From the NCBI GenBank assembly GCA_028284775.1, contig JANQRB010000021.1, forward strand, positions 124,001 through 188,000: DNA of 64,000 bases, in the 5' to 3' direction. The notes beneath the pieces were generated by a model. It had not been told where the DNA came from. It was given only the letters and a program-made list of their open reading frames with translations, and ran no database searches. The stretch comes from Candidatus Kapaibacterium sp. GTDB taxonomy: Bacteria; Bacteroidota; Ignavibacteria; Kapaibacteriales; UBA7675. Made by a program: the position numbers and the translations under genes. Below are positions 60,063 through 64,000 of the stretch, one piece after another; positions within the stretch are counted from its first letter, which is position 1, and each line of letters opens with the position of its first letter.

Positions 60063-60389
60063 ATGAAACTTCCCGCTGATCCTGTTGTACGTGAACTGCT
60101 GCCCGAATTCATTGACGACTGGCTTGTCCAGCTGGATACGCAATTCGCACAGACGCTGGCCAATCGCGATGGCGAAGATCTGTATCGATTGGGACATACT
60201 CTGAAAGGATCCTGCTTTCAGTTTGAACTGAACGATATCGCAAAAATGGGCATTGAATTGATGGGCATGGCGGAACGCAAACAGTGGGAGCAGGCCGGTG
60301 CCCAAATTGACGCTATCCGGCAATCCTTCAGAGTTGCCAAAGAATACTTGCAGGGCATGGATGCGAACTCCGGTGAAATGGAACAGTAA
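60063..60389 (+). CDS. Hpt-domain protein
   Basis: 108 residues, entirely a histidine phosphotransfer four-helix bundle. Phosphoacceptor His45 in LYRLGHTLKGSCFQFEL matches the HxxKG motif. Length equals a single Hpt domain. No kinase or receiver gene is adjacent, so its phosphorelay partners are unknown. A hybrid kinase could be elsewhere. Followed by a TolB-like gene after a short gap. Confidence 0.9.
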   Translation: MKLPADPVVRELLPEFIDDWLVQLDTQFAQTLANRDGEDLYRLGHTLKGSCFQFELNDIAKMGIELMGMAERKQWEQAGAQIDAIRQSFRVAKEYLQGMDANSGEMEQ

Positions 60390-60412
60390 TATCAACGATG
60401 ACAGGTACTAAT

Positions 60413-60961
60413 ATGAAAGCCCCAAGCACATGCTCTCCAATCCGCTATCAACGATTCGGCCGGGCTGGAGCAAGAATGCTCATCCTTGCTCTAGTGACGG
60501 TTATTGCTTTGCTGACGGTAAGCGAAGCCCTTGCGGGAGTACGGGTGGCCGTGTTGCCGTTTCGCAATATGAACGGCAGCTTCGACTATGCCGAACGTTG
60601 TTATGATCTGGCGGACTCATTATACCGTTCGCTCGACGCACTGCAGGGCGACGAATCATTCGACCTCGTACCGGCCGATTCGGTGGAAGATGTGCTGGCC
60701 GGTCTCAACCTCGACCCGAGTAACCCGCAGTACGTTTCGGATATGTGGAAAGCGGTTGAACTACTGCAGGTCGATAAGGTGATAACAGGCGGGTTTAACG
60801 TCAAATACAAAAAGATCTTCGTCAACGCTTATATCTATGACGTCGAGACCAAGCTCGCAGAGCCGAAATTTCAGGCGAAAAACATCTTCAAAAAATACGA
60901 CAAGGCATTGGAAGCCGTACCGCTTATCGTCAAAAAGCTGACACCATTTTTTGATTCCTGA
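60413..60961 (+). CDS. Exported TolB/FlgO-like protein
   Basis: About 182 residues from ATG 60413 (an ATG at 60398 is possible). N-terminal signal (MLILALVTVIALLTVSEALA) and a domain reminiscent of FlgO/CsgG/TolB N-terminal fold: VRVAVLPFRNMNGSFDYAERC, FDLVPADSVEDVLAGLNLDP, and VDKVITGGFNVKYKKIFVNAYIYDVETK. The pattern, a curled sheet that senses 'is this factor present', is typical of CsgG/FlgO-type helper proteins. Function unknown. Between the Hpt gene and rimM on the same strand. Confidence 0.72.
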   Translation: MKAPSTCSPIRYQRFGRAGARMLILALVTVIALLTVSEALAGVRVAVLPFRNMNGSFDYAERCYDLADSLYRSLDALQGDESFDLVPADSVEDVLAGLNLDPSNPQYVSDMWKAVELLQVDKVITGGFNVKYKKIFVNAYIYDVETKLAEPKFQAKNIFKKYDKALEAVPLIVKKLTPFFDS

Positions 60962-60979
60962 GGGCTTTCGATCGGAACA

Positions 60980-61501
60980 ATGGCACTGCGCTACATTGGT
61001 CGAATTACCCGGCCCTACGGCACTTCGGGTGCATTTCACGTCGAAGATATACCAAACAATTGTGCTTGCCTTAGTGCGGACGCAAAGGTCTATATCGGCT
61101 ATTCGGCGGCCTTCGCTCGGGCTTATGTCCTTTCATCATGTCGCACGACGGCACGTGGGTTCATCATGGCCGTCCAGTCGATCGATGCGCCGGAGAGTCT
61201 GACGGCACTAGCCGAAATGGGTGTTTTCGCCGCCGAAGAAGATCTCCGTGACCGTCAGGGCAGCACCCTGATGCACGACGATGATATTATTGGCTGCATG
61301 GCGATCGATACCGCTACTAATCAGCCGCTGGGTCGTATCATTGATATCTGGCACCTGCCGGCAAATGATGTCTGGGTTGTGGACTATCAGAACAAGGAAC
61401 TGCCACTGCCGGTCATTGACGATGTTATCGGCAAAGTCGATGTGGCGGCGAAACAGGTTGAGGTACATCTTCTGCCGGGCTTGCTGGACCTGGCCGAATA
61501 A
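60980..61501 (+). CDS. rimM: Ribosome maturation factor RimM
   Basis: 173 residues. N-terminal RimM domain ([18 protein letters not shown]) and C-terminal PRC-barrel ([38 protein letters not shown]). Assists processing of the 30S head. Upstream of trmD (10-base gap). The upstream TolB-like gene stops 18 bases before the start codon. Confidence 0.95.
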   Translation: MALRYIGRITRPYGTSGAFHVEDIPNNCACLSADAKVYIGYSAAFARAYVLSSCRTTARGFIMAVQSIDAPESLTALAEMGVFAAEEDLRDRQGSTLMHDDDIIGCMAIDTATNQPLGRIIDIWHLPANDVWVVDYQNKELPLPVIDDVIGKVDVAAKQVEVHLLPGLLDLAE

Positions 61502-61511
61502 GCTGCTTACC

Positions 61512-62240
61512 ATGAGTAACAGAAGCGAGCAAACGACCGGAACGCCCTGGATGCGAATTGATATAGTCTCGGCTGTGCCGCAGCTTTTGGAGCCGGTACT
61601 GAATGCCAGCATCCTGGGCCGGGCGCAAGAAAGCGGACGCGTCGAGATCGTCGTACATAACCTGCATGATTACGGCATCAAAAAATTCCGCCAAATTGAT
61701 GATACGCCCTTCGGCGGCGGCGCGGGAATGATCTTGCGTTGCGAACCCGTGTTTGAATGCGTGGAGAAGTTACAGGCTGAACGCAGCTACGACGAAATCC
61801 TCTATATGACGCCGGATGGCGCGCGGCTCGATCAGGCAACGGCCAATGCATTGTCGTTGAAGCGCAGCCTGATTATCCTTGCCGGGCATTACAAGGGTGT
61901 CGATCAGCGCATTCGCGACCTTCTCGTCACACGTGAAATTTCAATCGGCGATTATGTGCTTACTGGCGGGGAGCTGCCGGCCCTGGTGATTGCCGATGCC
62001 ATCGTGCGTCTGCTTCCCGGCGCTATCAGCGATGCGGAATCCGCTCTGAGCGACTCTTTTCAAAACGATCTGCTGGATTGTCCGCACTATACCAAGCCAG
62101 CTGATTTCCGCGGCCATCAGGTTCCCGAGATTCTGTTAAGCGGCAATCACGCCGCCATCGAAACCTGGCGGCAGGAGCAGGCACTCAGCAAGACCAGGGC
62201 CCGGCGGCCCGACCTTCTCAGGAAAGAGGAGAGCAAATGA
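61512..62240 (+). CDS. trmD: tRNA (guanine37-N1)-methyltransferase TrmD
   Basis: About 242 residues from ATG 61512, or 229 from ATG 61551 where the family start [12 protein letters not shown] lies. Methylates G37 of tRNA with the SPOUT trefoil knot: [52 protein letters not shown], and [21 protein letters not shown]. Overlaps queC by four bases. The rplS gene that usually follows is absent. Confidence 0.96.
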   Translation: MSNRSEQTTGTPWMRIDIVSAVPQLLEPVLNASILGRAQESGRVEIVVHNLHDYGIKKFRQIDDTPFGGGAGMILRCEPVFECVEKLQAERSYDEILYMTPDGARLDQATANALSLKRSLIILAGHYKGVDQRIRDLLVTREISIGDYVLTGGELPALVIADAIVRLLPGAISDAESALSDSFQNDLLDCPHYTKPADFRGHQVPEILLSGNHAAIETWRQEQALSKTRARRPDLLRKEESK

Positions 62241-62941
62241 TGTCACGGACCGCGGTGATATTGATGAGCGGGGGCATGGACTCGACGGTCTGCGCAGCCA
62301 TCGCCATCGCTGAAGGCTTCACGCCGGCAGGGATGCACCTGAACTACCGCCAACGAACGGCCGCACGCGAAGGCCGCGCTTTCGGCGATGTCTGCGACTT
62401 TCTCGGAATCGAACAGCGCCTGGTGGCCGACACAGCGCACCTGAGCGCCATCGGTGGCAGCAGCCTGACAGATACCGCAATACCGGTGAATGAGGCAGAC
62501 CCGGACGCCACCGCAATTCCCAGCTCTTATGTGCCTTTTCGCAATGCCAACATCCTCGCGATGGCCGTCGCCTGGGCTGAAGTCCTCCAGGCCGGCGCGC
62601 TCTTTATCGGCGCAGTCGAAGAAGACAGCAGCGGTTACCCCGATTGCCGCAAAGAGTTTTTCGCGGCCTTTCAGCAAACGATCGATACCGGTACCCGACC
62701 TGAAACCGACATTCGGATACATACGCCTCTCATCGCGCTCTCCAAAGCTGACATTGTACGCCGGGGAATCGAACTCGGCGCACCGCTGCACCTGAGCTGG
62801 AGCTGCTATCAAAACAGCGAGCGCGCCTGCGGCCGCTGCGACTCCTGCAACCTGCGCCTGCGCGGCTTCCGGGAAGCGGGCCGGCGCGATCCCTTAGCCT
62901 ATGAAAGCGCGAAATCGCGATCCTTCCCCACTGGGAGATGA
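62237..62941 (+). CDS. queC: 7-cyano-7-deazaguanine synthase QueC
   Basis: 234 residues. PP-loop ATPase converting 7-carboxy-7-deazaguanine to preQ0 in queuosine synthesis. P-loop MSGGMDST (11-17 region), substrate loop [18 protein letters not shown] and the zinc-binding C-terminus with Cys in [22 protein letters not shown]. Overlaps trmD by four bases, so translationally coupled. No queD/queE adjacent. A hairpin covers its stop codon. Confidence 0.95.
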   Translation: MMSRTAVILMSGGMDSTVCAAIAIAEGFTPAGMHLNYRQRTAAREGRAFGDVCDFLGIEQRLVADTAHLSAIGGSSLTDTAIPVNEADPDATAIPSSYVPFRNANILAMAVAWAEVLQAGALFIGAVEEDSSGYPDCRKEFFAAFQQTIDTGTRPETDIRIHTPLIALSKADIVRRGIELGAPLHLSWSCYQNSERACGRCDSCNLRLRGFREAGRRDPLAYESAKSRSFPTGR

Positions 62942-62952
62942 ATCGCGATTTC
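62911..62952. repeat. Inverted repeat spanning the queC stop codon
   Basis: GAAATCGCGAT (62911-62921) and ATCGCGATTTC (62942-62952) are perfect 11-bp inverted repeats around a 20-base loop that includes the queC stop codon. No T-run. Possibly a terminator for one of the two converging genes or a processing site. Confidence 0.65.
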
Positions 62953-62998
62953 ACTTTCAGGATTCGAAAATCTGGTTGGTTGAAGTACGCGCCTGGTT

Positions 62999-64000
62999 CT
63001 AGCGTACAATCATTAGCGGTACGGCTACAGAGCTGTTGCCATCAGAGAGCCGCACAAAGTACGCGCCAGGTGACAGTTGCGAGCTATCGAAGGAATAGCG
63101 ATACTCGCCGGGGCCCTTCTTCGATTGCTCCACCAGCCTTAGGACCTGCCCCAGCGAGTTAAGAATTTCGATCCGGATCTCAGCAATGCCGCTCAAGCGA
63201 TACATAAGACTTACCTCATTGCCGGCCGGGTTGGGCGCCAGCTCGAGAAGCGGCGAGAGCTCGCTTTGTACACGCAGTTCGTCACCCGCCTGTTTCTGAT
63301 TACCTGGAGGCTGGGGACCGCAGCCCGCCGTCAGGATATCCTCGCACATCGGCTTGCCGTTTTTATCGAGGTACTGGACATGAATGTCGGCCGTGAAGTA
63401 AGGACAGTTGTTAAACACCGGGTCGCAGGGATCGATCAGGCAGACCGTCCCCACAAGAAGTTCATTAATCAAAACAACACTGACATCTTCTCCCGTATCA
63501 TAAATGGAGTTTATGTCGATATCGACATGGGCCGTGGCGTTAACAAGCCGGATGCCGTAGACGACACAATCATCGTTTATATCCTGTTGGACAAAAACAT
63601 TGTAGCGACAGCAACCCTCGGCGCCGGGATCGGCTTCCAGTCGGGCCGTGGCAACCGGGCAGCAGCTCTCCGCCTCGCATTCCGGTCTAACGGTCCGGCT
63701 GCAGAACGGGTCGGCATTCTGATCCTGGGGACGCAGGACAATATCAAATTCGCCGTTGACCTCGGCCTGGCAGATTTGGCCGACCGTGATCCAGGTCTCG
63801 CCGTCTCCGAACCAGATAGCCTGACTTTCCGGATAGGGGAAACTCTCCTGGATCGATGTGCCCGCATTGTTATCCACCTGGACGATGTCGATGCCGAATA
63901 CGTCGAGCTCATGGCAGATCGGCGAGTTAAATCGAATCTGTGCAAGCCAGCAGCAGTCTCCCTGCTCATCGTCAACGCGTACAAGGCGGGCTTCCAGGTT
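62999..64000 (-). CDS. Cysteine-rich T9SS-sorted protein (partial)
   Basis: The frame is open to the right edge, so at least 334 residues are present and the N-terminus is outside the window. A GTG at 63877 is internal. The last 75 residues are a T9SS type A tail (LAPNPAGNEVSLMYRLSG, LNSLGQVLRLVEQSKKGPG, LSPGAYFVRLSDGNSSV). The exposed part holds about 20 cysteines, some in pairs (DCCWLAQ, ESCCPVA, EGCCRYN, CLIDPCDPVFNNCPYF), suggesting several disulfides. The middle beta region resembles secreted Ig-like modules. No enzyme motif. Convergent with queC. Confidence 0.85.
   Translation of the reverse strand, partial: NLEARLVRVDDEQGDCCWLAQIRFNSPICHELDVFGIDIVQVDNNAGTSIQESFPYPESQAIWFGDGETWITVGQICQAEVNGEFDIVLRPQDQNADPFCSRTVRPECEAESCCPVATARLEADPGAEGCCRYNVFVQQDINDDCVVYGIRLVNATAHVDIDINSIYDTGEDVSVVLINELLVGTVCLIDPCDPVFNNCPYFTADIHVQYLDKNGKPMCEDILTAGCGPQPPGNQKQAGDELRVQSELSPLLELAPNPAGNEVSLMYRLSGIAEIRIEILNSLGQVLRLVEQSKKGPGEYRYSFDSSQLSPGAYFVRLSDGNSSVAVPLMIVR

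Overview
This 64 kb window looks like the chromosome of a free-living Gram-negative bacterium of the Bacteroidota/Chlorobi (FCB) group, possibly an Ignavibacteria- or Kapabacteria-like lineage. That placement is an inference. It rests on at least four proteins with type IX secretion (T9SS) C-terminal sorting domains, LolA and TolC-type envelope proteins, a bL25 ribosomal protein, flagellar genes (motB, fliW, csrA), and an S16 protein with a long Ala/Pro/Glu tail. Base composition is about 50-55 percent G+C and uniform, except for an AT-richer patch at the extreme left (an IS transposase fragment plus a glyoxalase-fold gene).

Layout: 0-1.1 kb holds the IS relic, the VOC gene and a decayed T9SS domain. 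1.4-3.4 kb is a T9SS-exported DUF11-type surface protein. 3.7-5.8 kb is a periplasmic beta-carbonic anhydrase followed by a porin-like beta-barrel. 6.0-8.9 kb holds a bacterial eRF1/Vms1-like protein, a small zinc-ribbon protein and the NhaA antiporter. 9-12 kb is gene-poor with two convergent PAP2 phosphatases. 12.3-16 kb is a same-strand run of two methyltransferases, a DsbA/FrnE-like protein and an aminoglycoside-phosphotransferase-fold kinase, then a DEAD-box helicase. 18.6-22.1 kb has poorly characterised genes, a 79-bp tandem repeat and a third methyltransferase. 22.6-27.6 kb (minus strand) has a secreted WD40 protein, a BatA-type VWA protein and an AlbA-domain regulator.

The minus-strand block from 27.8 to 35.0 kb is core metabolism and information processing: nuoK-nuoJ (separated from the other complex I genes), dnaG-ydjM, rpsD, and tRNA-Gln followed by prs-rplY-pth. 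35.7-37 kb has a small conserved-looking unknown protein behind two dyad sites, and a histone-deacetylase-family hydrolase. 37.5-45.4 kb is a complete MacAB-TolC-like efflux locus (TolC, adaptor, ATPase, two different permeases) followed by a large TPR protein. 45.9-49.5 kb is a 1197-residue sortilin-fold T9SS protein ending in a strong terminator. 49.6-52.1 kb is motB-fliW-csrA plus a response regulator. 52.1-55.4 kb (minus) has lolA, an OmpA-family protein, a WD40 protein and a MerR regulator.

The right end has feoAB (iron uptake), then ffh-rpsP on the minus strand, facing away from a plus-strand run of an Hpt protein, a TolB/FlgO-like protein, rimM, trmD and queC. The usual ffh-rpsP-rimM-trmD order is therefore broken and inverted. 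The window closes inside a cysteine-rich T9SS protein. I did not find a CRISPR array, prophage, rRNA operon or recognisable defence island. The most unusual items are the 79-bp palindromic tandem repeat, the split ffh/trmD operon, the isolated nuoJK pair, the FeoB G4-motif substitution, the relic T9SS domain, and the dyad sites upstream of the small unknown gene at 35.7 kb.
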